A stretch of DNA of 64,000 bases, from contig CALYLX010000059.1 in the NCBI GenBank assembly GCA_944990035.1, positions 434,001 to 498,000 of the forward strand. The letters are read 5' to 3'. Under the pieces are notes generated by a model. The model was not told the origin of the DNA and did no database searches. It was given only the letters and a program-made list of their open reading frames with translations. The translations under genes and the position numbers were made by a program. Positions 10,131-18,626 of this stretch are shown here, piece after piece; the first letter of the stretch is position 1; every line of letters starts with the position of its first letter. The stretch is from Clitopilus passeckerianus. Taxonomy: Eukaryota; Basidiomycota; Agaricomycetes; Agaricales; Entolomataceae.

Positions 10131-11273
10131 TTGGTACCAAAAGACGAAGACCCGCGACAATATCGATTTGGCGACTACCTTAGCAGTGCCTACTTCACCG
10201 AAGAAGTAAAGAACCCAGAACCAGAACCACAGCCAGACCCCAAACCAGAATCAGAACCAGAGCAAGAACCCGAAGAAGAATCGGAAACAGGGCAAGAACC
10301 CGAAAAAGAATCGGAAACAGAACCAGAACCCCCCAGACAGACCCAGACTCCGACACCCGCACAAACCCCGAAACAAGAACCACCAGAAATGGCTCCAACC
10401 AACCCTGAACCAAAGAAACTCGCCGAACTCCGAATGGGACAACCATTTGAATATGATGGTGACCGAAGAAATGCCGAAGTTTGGTTGTTGGAAGTCAAGA
10501 TGTACCTAAGCCTGAACGACCACATCTACGACAACAACAACAAGCAAATCGCCTTTGCACTTTCCTTTTTGAAGAAAGGAACCGCTTTGGCATGGAAGCG
10601 ATCTTTCTGCCAGAACTACACAAACAAAGATAACGACATCATCCTCCCCGATTTCAAACAATTCGAGAAAGAATTCATCAACGCCTTCTACCCAGTAGAC
10701 GGAGAAGGACAGGCATTTGCATCCCTAGACGCTCTCACGCAGAAAGGACCAATTGACGATTACATATCTCAATTCAAAGTCCTTATCTCCGCCTCCGGGA
10801 TCACCGATGAAAAGGCGAAGATCGAATTCTTCCAGAAAGGACTCAACTCCAAGATCATCGAAAAGATCTATAACCTCCCCATTCTTCCTGTCACCATTAA
10901 CGGATGGTACGAACACGCTGCCCGATTTGATGCACAATGGCGTAGAGGACAGAACGTCATCCGCCACAACAGAGGACTCCCCCCTATTTCCCATGCAAAT
11001 CCCCGCAATACCCACGCCACAACAGACCCTAACGCCATGGACATTGACGCCTTATCTTTTGAAAAGAGAAAGGAGTTAATGAAGGAAGGGAAATGTTTCC
11101 GCTGTTTCAAGAAAGGACATCGCTCTCGAGAATGCCCTGAACGCAGAGGAGGAAAGCAGTCCAACACCAACTCCTATGGCAAGAAAAACATCAAAGATCT
11201 TGTCAGAACCATTAGAGCGTTGGAAGCGGAAGAATTGGAGAGCTTCTGGAATGAGCTCGATGAGGATTTTTAG
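10131..11273 (+). CDS. Gypsy Gag of E2
   Basis: Open frame of 380 codons. An acidic Glu/Pro repeat region covers roughly residues 20-85, the capsid-like core follows, and the CCHC zinc knuckle CFRCFKKGHRSRECP lies near residue 335. The first in-frame ATG is at 10389 (MAPTNPEPKK). The acidic region upstream is open but has no ATG, so it is either untranslated or started at a non-AUG codon. Gag ends at TAG 11271-11273, overlapping the open pol frame. It forms the virus-like particle in which the element RNA is copied. Confidence 0.85.
   Translation: MVPKDEDPRQYRFGDYLSSAYFTEEVKNPEPEPQPDPKPESEPEQEPEEESETGQEPEKESETEPEPPRQTQTPTPAQTPKQEPPEMAPTNPEPKKLAELRMGQPFEYDGDRRNAEVWLLEVKMYLSLNDHIYDNNNKQIAFALSFLKKGTALAWKRSFCQNYTNKDNDIILPDFKQFEKEFINAFYPVDGEGQAFASLDALTQKGPIDDYISQFKVLISASGITDEKAKIEFFQKGLNSKIIEKIYNLPILPVTINGWYEHAARFDAQWRRGQNVIRHNRGLPPISHANPRNTHATTDPNAMDIDALSFEKRKELMKEGKCFRCFKKGHRSRECPERRGGKQSNTNSYGKKNIKDLVRTIRALEAEELESFWNELDEDF
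11267..11273 (+). promoter_or_regulatory. Candidate -1 frameshift site at the gag stop
   Basis: The gag stop is preceded by a T5 run (GAT TTT TAG). The pol frame is -1 to gag and is open from 11264. A slip of one base on the T run would join gag to pol. It is not a perfect canonical heptamer. Internal re-initiation at an ATG near 11324 is the alternative. Confidence 0.35.
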
Positions 11274-11284
11274 AACGGCGGCCA

Positions 11285-14200
11285 GTGTCAACGTCTGAAC
11301 CCGCCACAATACTGATTTCTTCTATGTCGTATGCAGAACCTTTTGATAAATCTATGCGTCTACCCATTAAGGTCTCTGCTCCGAATGAAGAAAGAACCGT
11401 TGAAACCAAAGCACTAGTCGACTCAGGTGCTCAAGGACTATTCATCGACAAAGAATTCGTCGCCCGCCATCGAATCAAGACACATCCCCTTCGACAACCT
11501 CTCACTGCCAAGAACGTTGACGGCACTATCAACAAAACGGGGCAAATCACCCATTACACCTGGGTCGATATAGGGATAGGGAAACACAAGGCGTCAGAAC
11601 GGTGCCTGGTCACCGGATTAGGGAACGAACACCTGATCCTCGGACTCCCATGGCTGAAGCGAACAAATCCAGAAATCAACTGGCAAAAGGGGACACTATT
11701 CATTAATCCCAAACGCGTCAAGACATCCCCGCTACGCACGGCCCTTGCCCGAGTCCAGATCAGACGACTAGCTGCAACAGAGGAATCACGCCTAGACATT
11801 TCCAACGTACCCGAACCCATTGAAACACCCTTAGAAGAACCCAATGACGAACAAGACCTGGTTATTGCCTATGTGAAAGGAGAACCAGTGATGGGGATAT
11901 TCGAACGAGCCAATTCCCCATTGACGAATGAACATCGAGAACCAGAAATCAGAAGGATCCGAGCCGCAAATATCTCCCGAATCACCCGAGATAGAGGATC
12001 ACTGCGATTTGTCCCGACCCAGAACATCTGGATCCGCGCCAAGACGTCCATCTCCCAGACCCTAGAACATCAGAAAACTGAAGAAGTCAAGAAGAAACTT
12101 GAAGACCTCATTCCCCCCGAATACCACGAATTCAAGAAAGTCTTTGAGAAAGAAGCATCAGAACGATTTCCCCCATCTCGGCCTTGGGATCACGCCATTG
12201 ATCTCAAACCAGACTTTGTCCCGAAAGACTGCAAGGTCTACCCTCTCAACCCAAAGGAGCAAGCCGAAATGGACAAATTTCTCGAAGAAAACTTACGGAA
12301 AGGATACATCCGACCCTCGAAATCACCTCAAGCATCACCCTTCTTCTTTGTAGCGAAGAAAGAAGCAAACGCACTACGACCCTGCCAAGATTACCGATAT
12401 CTCAACAGTGGAACTGTCAAGAATGCCTACCCCTTACCACTAGTCAGCGACCTACTCGACAAACTCAGAGGAGCAAAGATTTTCACAAAACTAGACATCC
12501 GATGGGGATATCATAATGTCCGGATCAAAGAAGGAGACGAGTGGAAAGCAGCCTTCAAAACAAATCGAGGCTTGTTTGAACCCACCGTCATGTTCTTTGG
12601 ACTATGCAACTCCCCAGCCACGTTTCAAGCAATGATGAACCACATCTTCAGAGACATGATCGATGAAGGATGGTTAATCATCTACATGGATGACATGCTA
12701 CTCTTCTCTAAAGACCCAAGAGAACATGAAAAGCGCACCAAACGGGTACTCCAAAGGCTGATGGAACACAACCTGTTCCTTAAAGCTGAGAAATGCAAAT
12801 TCAACGTGACAGAAGTCGAATTCCTTGGAATGATCATATTGCCAGACAAGATCCACATGGACCCGACTAAACTCGATGGGATAAAGAAATGGCCAACCCC
12901 GACCACCGTAAAAGAAGTTCGGTCCTTTTTGGGATTTGGCAACTTCTACCGAAGGTTCATAGGGAAATATGCGGAATTAGCCCGACCCCTGAACGATCTC
13001 ACCAAGAAAGATCGGCCCTTTACATGGGGAAAGGAACAAGAAGAAGCATTTGAAGCCCTGAAGAAAAGGTTCGCGGAGACACCCGTACTCACGATGCCCG
13101 ATCCAACGAAACCGTTCACCATTGAATGTGATGCATCCAAGTGGGCGACAGGAGCAGTGCTACGCCAACGAGACGAAAATAACGACTGGCACCCTTGTGG
13201 ATACATCTCTCACTCCTTCACCCCAACCGAACGGAACTACGAAATCTACGACAGGGAACTACTCGCTATAGTCAGAGCACTGGAAACTTGGCGACACTAT
13301 CTACAAGGATCAGCCCACCCTGTCACGGTATTCTCCGACCACAAGAACCTAACCTACTACCGAACGCCACAGAAACTTAGCCGACGACAAGCACGATGGA
13401 GTTTACTCCTCTCCCGATATGACCTAAACCTGGTCCATGTACCAGGAACTCAGATGGTCCAATCTGACGAACTATCCCGACGAGCAGATCACATTCTAGA
13501 CCACGACACCGACAACGAAGACATCACCATGCTACCTGATAAACTCTTCATCCGAACAATTGATACCGAACTTAAGGCGGAATTTGCCGAACACATGATG
13601 AAAGACGAATTCTTCACGGAAGCAATATGACACCTGAAGAACCACTCTACCCCCATCAAATCGGCTTTAGCTGACTGGAAAGTAGAGGACTCTCTCCTCT
13701 TTTTCCGGGGGCGATGCTATGTCCCTAATGACGCTACCCTACGACGAAGCCTCATACAGAAGTATCATGACGCACCTATGGCCGGACACCCCGGAGCATT
13801 CAAGACGATGGAGTTAATTTCCGAACACTACTGGTGGCCCAGAATGTTTGGAACTGTCAAATCCTACGTTGATGGATGTGCCCCTTGCCAACAGATGAAG
13901 GTCAATACACACCCCACGGCACCTCCCCTGAACCCAGTCAAATTTACCGCCACACGACCCTTCGAACTTGCCTCTACAGATTTCATCACTGATCTTCCTG
14001 AGGTTAACGGTTACGACTCACTCATGGTCGTGGTAGACCATGGCCTTAGTAAGGGGGTAATTTTGATCCCTTGCAAGAAGACCATTGACGCCCTAGGCAC
14101 TGCCAACAACTACCTGGATGCTGTCTACAGAAGATTCGGACTTCCTGACAAACTGATATCCGATAGAGGTCCACAATTCGCATCCAAAGTATTCCAAGAA

Positions 14201-15010
14201 CTAGGACGACTCCTAGGAATCAAGCTTTCCCTGACAACCGCATATCACCCACAAGCAGATGGAGAAACCGAACGCGTCAACCAAGACATTGGCGCTTATC
14301 TCCGACTATTCTGCGCCAACAACCCCGAGAAATGGCTAGAACTAATTCCCCTAATGGAATTCGCCCATAACAAACGTGTTCATGCCGTCACCGCACAAAC
14401 TCCATTCTACCTAATGAACGGAGCAGAACCACGTGCTATTCTCCTTCCATATCAGAAGACCAATGTCCCTGCTGCAGAAACCCGAATGAAAGAACTCCAA
14501 CAGGCACGAGACGAAGCTGCGGCCGCCCATGAACTTGCGAGACGAAAGATGGCCGAACGTGTCCGAAGTAACTTCAAACCATTTGAACAAGGACAGAAGG
14601 TTTGGTTGGAAACAACTAACCTAAAACTGGCATATTACTCAAAGAAGTTCACGCCACGACGAGAAGGCCCCTTCACGATCAAAGAAGTTCTAGGTCCGCT
14701 GACCTACAGATTAGAACTACCCCGAGCATGGAAAATTCACCCTGTGTTCCACGCCACCCTCCTCACACCATACAAGGAAACCGAGACACATGGGCCCAAT
14801 TTCCTAGAACCGCCACCTGACCTCATCAATCAAGAAGAAGAATGGGAAGTGGAAGAAATTGTCGCACACAAACGACATCGTGGGAGGATCCTTTACAAGA
14901 TCAAGTGGAAAGGATATCCGACATCGGAGAACTCATGGGAACCTGTGAGAAACCTCCAGAACGCCAAGAAGACCCTTGAAGCATATAAGAAGAGGAAGAA
15001 CATTCGGTGA
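11285..15010 (+). CDS. Gypsy Pol polyprotein (PR-RT-RNase H-IN-chromodomain), one internal TGA
   Basis: One frame runs from 11285 to 15010 with a single TGA at 13628-13630. The order is protease (VDSGAQG, about residue 46), RT ([11 protein letters not shown], about residue 466), RNase H (FTIECDASKWATGAVL) and an integrase zinc-binding H..C..C region near GHPGAFKT. The integrase core DDE follows (STDFITDLPEVNGYDSL onward, then HPQADGETERVNQD), and a C-terminal chromodomain (YKIKWKGYPTSENSWEP) identifies a chromovirus. The TGA falls between RNase H and integrase and is also present in E1. Either both copies descend from one nonsense allele or the stop is read through. The first ATG is near 11324; translation is probably as a Gag-Pol fusion. 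Confidence 0.85.
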
Positions 15011-15060
15011 ATCTCCATCAACCCACAGCACTTCGCCGAAGCAAACACCTCTTGCTTATA

Positions 15061-15906
15061 ATGTCCTCCAATGTCTCCTCCTACGACCGCACCATCATCC
15101 TTAACACCTTCAAAACCGATTCCGCTGTTACGGCGCTCCGTACAAACACTGCCTGGAGCAGCAACAACAACCTCCTCACCGAAGTGGCAGAGCGGGGCTC
15201 AGCCTACCACGACCGAAGAACCGAATTCCGCAACGAAGTGGCTCGTCTACGCCACCTATATTCGAAAACCCTTGAAGAACTTGATCGAGCTCTTGACAGC
15301 TCTGACCAACGCACGGAGGAAACCCTCACCGACCTCTTCTTTGCTGCCGGAGGTACAGCCTTCCTTGATCAGCACTATCCTGAACGACGAAGTTGGTTCC
15401 CCAACCCGAAAGAGACAGATTTCGAAACCCTTGCCGCCAATCCCTGGGGGCCTGAGGAAGATCAAACCACCGAAGAACCGACGATTCTCACGGCACGTCA
15501 GGTTCGAGGAACCTCCAAGAATTCCCCCGTCACCAACCTTGCTACCGCTGCCAAGATAAAGCACAATCCCTTCATTCAAACTATACCCGAGGATCAAGAT
15601 AGCGACAAGGAAAACGTCAACCCAAATGTCAAACCCACCGACACCTTACCTCTCCGCATTCGAAAGCCCACCAGAGTCAGATTCGCCAACTCTGGTGAAC
15701 CCTCTTCCTCAACAATCTCGTCACAGAAGGCGCCGCGCACCGGATACCTCGCCAACCAGCCACCACCGCCCGACACTTCCGATGCTATGTTTGCGGAGGC
15801 AGACATCGACAATACCATTGCTTTCGTTTTGTTTGTCGTCTGTGTCATCATCGCGGCCCAGGCCATTACCCGGTTAACTGTCCACAACGCTATTGGAAGA
15901 ACATAG
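15061..15906 (+). CDS. Gypsy ORF3, tail-anchored protein in env position
   Basis: 281 codons between the pol stop and the 3' LTR. The N-terminal half is charged and may form a helix or coiled coil (EFRNEVARLRHLYSKTLEEL). The middle is Pro/Ser-rich and likely disordered. Residues near the C-terminus form one strong membrane segment (IAFVLFVVCVIIAAQAI) followed by a short basic tail. There is no N-terminal signal peptide, so it would be a tail-anchored or type II protein. It is not recognisably related to a known envelope protein. Most fungal chromoviruses end after pol, so this ORF is unusual. Function unknown. Confidence 0.6.
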   Translation: MSSNVSSYDRTIILNTFKTDSAVTALRTNTAWSSNNNLLTEVAERGSAYHDRRTEFRNEVARLRHLYSKTLEELDRALDSSDQRTEETLTDLFFAAGGTAFLDQHYPERRSWFPNPKETDFETLAANPWGPEEDQTTEEPTILTARQVRGTSKNSPVTNLATAAKIKHNPFIQTIPEDQDSDKENVNPNVKPTDTLPLRIRKPTRVRFANSGEPSSSTISSQKAPRTGYLANQPPPPDTSDAMFAEADIDNTIAFVLFVVCVIIAAQAITRLTVHNAIGRT

Positions 15907-15961
15907 ACCGCCATTTCTGGGGCAAGAGGAAGAATTGAAGCCAGGTGACTTCAACGCTAGC

Positions 15962-15968
15962 GAGAGGG
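15962..15968 (+). other. Possible polypurine tract
   Basis: GAGAGGG lies 3 bp before the 3' LTR start at 15972, where a plus-strand primer is expected. It is short, so the call is tentative. Confidence 0.3.
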
Positions 15969-15971
15969 TAA

Positions 15972-16434
15972 TGTTACAGTTACCTTGGATACGCACCCGG
16001 ACTCTTTTTCCTTTTACTCATCTACCATTACTATCCCCCGCCCCGCTTACGTTTATACGATTACTCAGTACTGCTGCGCATTACTCATCCCTTTAGCTAC
16101 GATTACTCAGTATTCTCACGATCGTGGGATACTTGTACTATATTTACTTACCATGACTCATCGTGACTCTTACTCTGACTCACTCCGAGTCATACTTACT
16201 TTTGCTTACTTAGCATTACTGCGCAGTGCCCAACCCTTAGCCCTACTCTTCATGTATAAATACTTTCACGCTTTCGGTCTTGCTTCCCCAGCTTGACCTA
16301 AAAGCCTATACATCGCTATTTGCTTTAACTTCGACTCGCTCGATTACTCTCGCTCGTCTCTACAAAGGCTGGTAGAGGACTAAGCAGCTGAACTCTTGAT
16401 ACTTGGTTGAGCACGTAGCGATACTAGCTTAACA
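15972..16434 (+). repeat. 3' LTR of E2
   Basis: 463 bp, TGTTACAG to GCTTAACA. It differs from the 5' LTR of E2 by several substitutions (for example TACGATT versus TACAATT) and small indels. Confidence 0.92.
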
Positions 16435-17496
16435 TGTTGTTGTTGTAGATGTGGTCGTTCAGGCTTAGGTACATCTTGACTTCCAACAACCAAACTTCGG
16501 CATTTCTTCGGTCACCATCATATTCAAATGGTTGTCCCATTCGGAGTTCGGCGAGTTTCTTTGGTTCAGGGTTGGTCGGAGCCATTTCTGGTGGGTCTTG
16601 TTTCGGGGTTTGTGCGGGTGTCGGCGTCTGGGTCTGTCTGGGGGGTTCTGGTTCTGTTTCTGATTCTTCTTCGGGTTCTTGCTCTGGTTCTGATTCTGGT
16701 TTGGGGTCTGGCTGTGGTTCTGGTTCTGGGTTCTTTACTTCTTCGGTGAAGTAGGCACTGCTAAGGTAGTCGCCAAATCGATATTGTCGCGGGTCTTCGT
16801 CTTTTGGTACCAAATGTCTCCAACGGTTTGTCTTAAGGTCGAATTCTGAGTAAGTACCGTCGTCAAGTTGTACTACTCTCTCTGTCCCGGTGGGAGTTGA
16901 GGCGTTCGGCGGTCTTGAGGGAGACGTGGTTCCGGTCGGTTCTGCAAGGGTAGTTGACCTCTTGCAGTCAGGTGGTTTGGTGGTTGTGGCCTACGCTTGC
17001 GATGAGCGGGCTATCAGATCAGCTTGACCTTTTGTTAAGCTAGTATCGCTACGTGCTCAACCAAGTATCAAGAGTTCAGCTGCTTAGTCCTCTACCAGCC
17101 TTTGTAGAGACGAGCGAGAGTAATCGAGCGAGTCGAAGTTAAAGCAAATAGCGATGTATAGGCTTTTAGGTCAAGCTGGGGAAGCAAGACTGAAAGCGTG
17201 AAAGTATTTATACATGAAGAGTAGGGCTAAGGGTTGGGCATTGCGCAGCAATGCTAAGTAAGCAAAAGTAAGTATGACTCGGAGCGAGTCAGAGTAAGAG
17301 TCACGACGAGTCATGGTAAGTAAATATAGTACAAGTATCCCACGATCGTGAGAATACTGAGTAATCGTAGCTAATGGGATGAGTAATGCGCAGCAGTACT
17401 GAGTAATTGTGTAAACGTAAGCGGGGCAGGGGAATAGTAATGGTAGATGAGTAAAAGGAAAAAGAGTCCGGGTGCGTATCCAAGGTAACTGTAACA
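16435..17496 (-). mobile_element. Gypsy copy E3, truncated (5' LTR plus gag start)
   Basis: Minus-strand fragment with a complete 5' LTR (17033-17496), the self-primer site and the first part of gag, cut within a TTG repeat at 16435 directly against the 3' LTR of E2. Its acidic region lacks one repeat unit (GQEPEKESET) present in E1 and E2, so it is a distinct copy. It may be the other end of the older element whose 3' end forms the diverged part of E1. Confidence 0.88.
17033..17496 (-). repeat. 5' LTR of E3
   Basis: 464 bp with TGTTAAGC and CTGTAACA ends. A single extra A separates it from the right copy of the 16-bp target duplication. Confidence 0.9.
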
Positions 17497-17497
17497 A

Positions 17498-17513
17498 GCA
17501 CCCTCAACTCATT
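17498..17513. repeat. Right copy of 16-bp duplication
   Basis: GCACCCTCAACTCATT, identical to 1766-1781. The F-box frame continues directly from it (CTC AAC TCA TTA ACC AAT). Confidence 0.85.
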
Positions 17514-17848
17514 AACCAATCTGGTCGTAGACCACATTGACCTTCGCTATCTTACGATCAAAGCTGAGCTACTTCAATACCTTTCGTCAAGTTGGCCACA
17601 ACTCAGATCTATAAAGCTTGGGTCCGGTTGGTCGATTAGCTACCAAGGGTTAACCAACGTGTTGAAGAATTGCTCGCTCCTCAAGGAGATTACGCTTCCG
17701 CTTCAGCCAGAATCTATTCCGGATGACTTCGAAGACAACTTCCGGAACCTCGAGAGCAATCACCTTGTCAAAAGCTTCGGAATAGGCCCAGAATCTCGCC
17801 CCAGGTTTCCATCAGACATGGTCAAAACTGCCCTTTTCCTAATCTCTG

Positions 17849-18057
17849 CATCAGGAAAATATATGCCAACTTGGTCATACTTGGCCAAAACATAAATTGC
17901 CACACTACTTGATGATTTTTACAAGTACATATAAGTAAGCTATAAGCACCATAAGTAGTTATAAGTTAGGCTACAAGTTATGTCTACTTGATGCTTTACT
18001 TGATGTTTCATCAAGTTCTCATAAGTTGATGTCAAGTTGGCATATATTTTCCTGATG
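17849..18057. mobile_element. 209-bp MITE (type 2) in the F-box gene
   Basis: Perfect 25-bp terminal inverted repeats begin CATCAGGAAAATATATGCC. TG occurs on both sides (17847-17848, 18058-18059). The interior is rich in TAAGTT/ACTTGATG motifs with no coding capacity. Excision with one TG rejoins ATC TCT GTC TTC in the F-box frame. The ends share CATCAG and an A-run with the type 1 MITE. An 18-bp stretch matching the right end (TGATGTCAAGTTGGCATA) recurs near 37410. Confidence 0.85.
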
Positions 18058-18626
18058 TGTCTTCCCTAACCTTGCTTCCATTCTACGGGAGGCAGATGAA
18101 AAAGACTACGGTGACGAATGGACCGAGGTCGGGCGTCATATCCAGGCAATTCAGAGAGCTCTATGTATTCGGTGTTAACTTAGCAGTAGCGGACAAGCCT
18201 GTATGAATGATCCGGAACGGCTTCCCTGCAATCATGGATGATTTCTATCTTCTTTCTGGCGTGAATTTTTTAGCTCGCCGAACATAGTACGTACCCTGTG
18301 CTTGCACCAGTTGGCGCTGGCGCCAGTGAGTCGCCTCGCCTACGAAGGTGCATGAACCCGACTGTAAGCTTTTTTGAAAAATCTACAGGTCAACTCCTGT
18401 AACAAATGCTCAACGTTCAGGTTTCGGTGTTCAACGTTGGAATGCACAATAAAGAGCTGCATCATCATGCATCATGATTGGACGTTACAGTTGCAATCAA
18501 ATATGTCCCCTTTCGGCCTCGGAGCTACATTGTCAACACACGTTCTCTACGATCATTGATATCAATTTGGATGCCAAAGGCGTTCCCAATCAACTTCGGC
18601 TTCAACTTTTAGGCGTTTAGACATCT

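Larger units (their letters stand above)
9454..16434 (+). mobile_element. Ty3/gypsy chromovirus copy E2, near-intact
   Basis: Plus-strand element of 6,981 bp with LTRs at 9454-9914 and 15972-16434. It holds gag, pol with C-terminal chromodomain, and an extra ORF3. The flanks show no 5-bp target duplication (GTGTC left, TGTTG right). The two LTRs differ at several positions. One in-frame TGA interrupts pol. An 11-nt complementarity between the predicted mRNA 5' end and the sequence just inside the 5' LTR indicates Tf1/sushi-type self-priming. Confidence 0.93.
383..18178 (+). pseudogene. F-box protein gene split by three transposon insertions
   Basis: Host gene segments are about 383-1030, 1370-1781, 17514-17848 and 18060-18178. 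The N-terminus (383-745) carries the fungal F-box-like pattern, with PEIVSLIC early and then FALTCKIFLEPALDELW. The remainder is leucine-rich and resembles the intact 494- and 516-residue F-box proteins nearby. Removing the 337-bp MITE with one TA, the retro block with one 16-bp repeat, and the 209-bp MITE with one TG gives a continuous frame from about 1384 to the stop at 18176-18178. That frame ends in a charged tail (EADEKDYGDEW). Within it, TAA at 1570-1572 is a nonsense codon, and the part between 745 and 1030 needs frame changes. The gene is dead. F-box proteins normally bring substrates to SCF ubiquitin ligases; the substrate is unknown. Confidence 0.8.

Noticed and set aside
15071..15559. 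162-codon frame overlapping ORF3
   Set aside because: Alternative frame of the same DNA. The ORF3 frame continues longer and carries the membrane segment.
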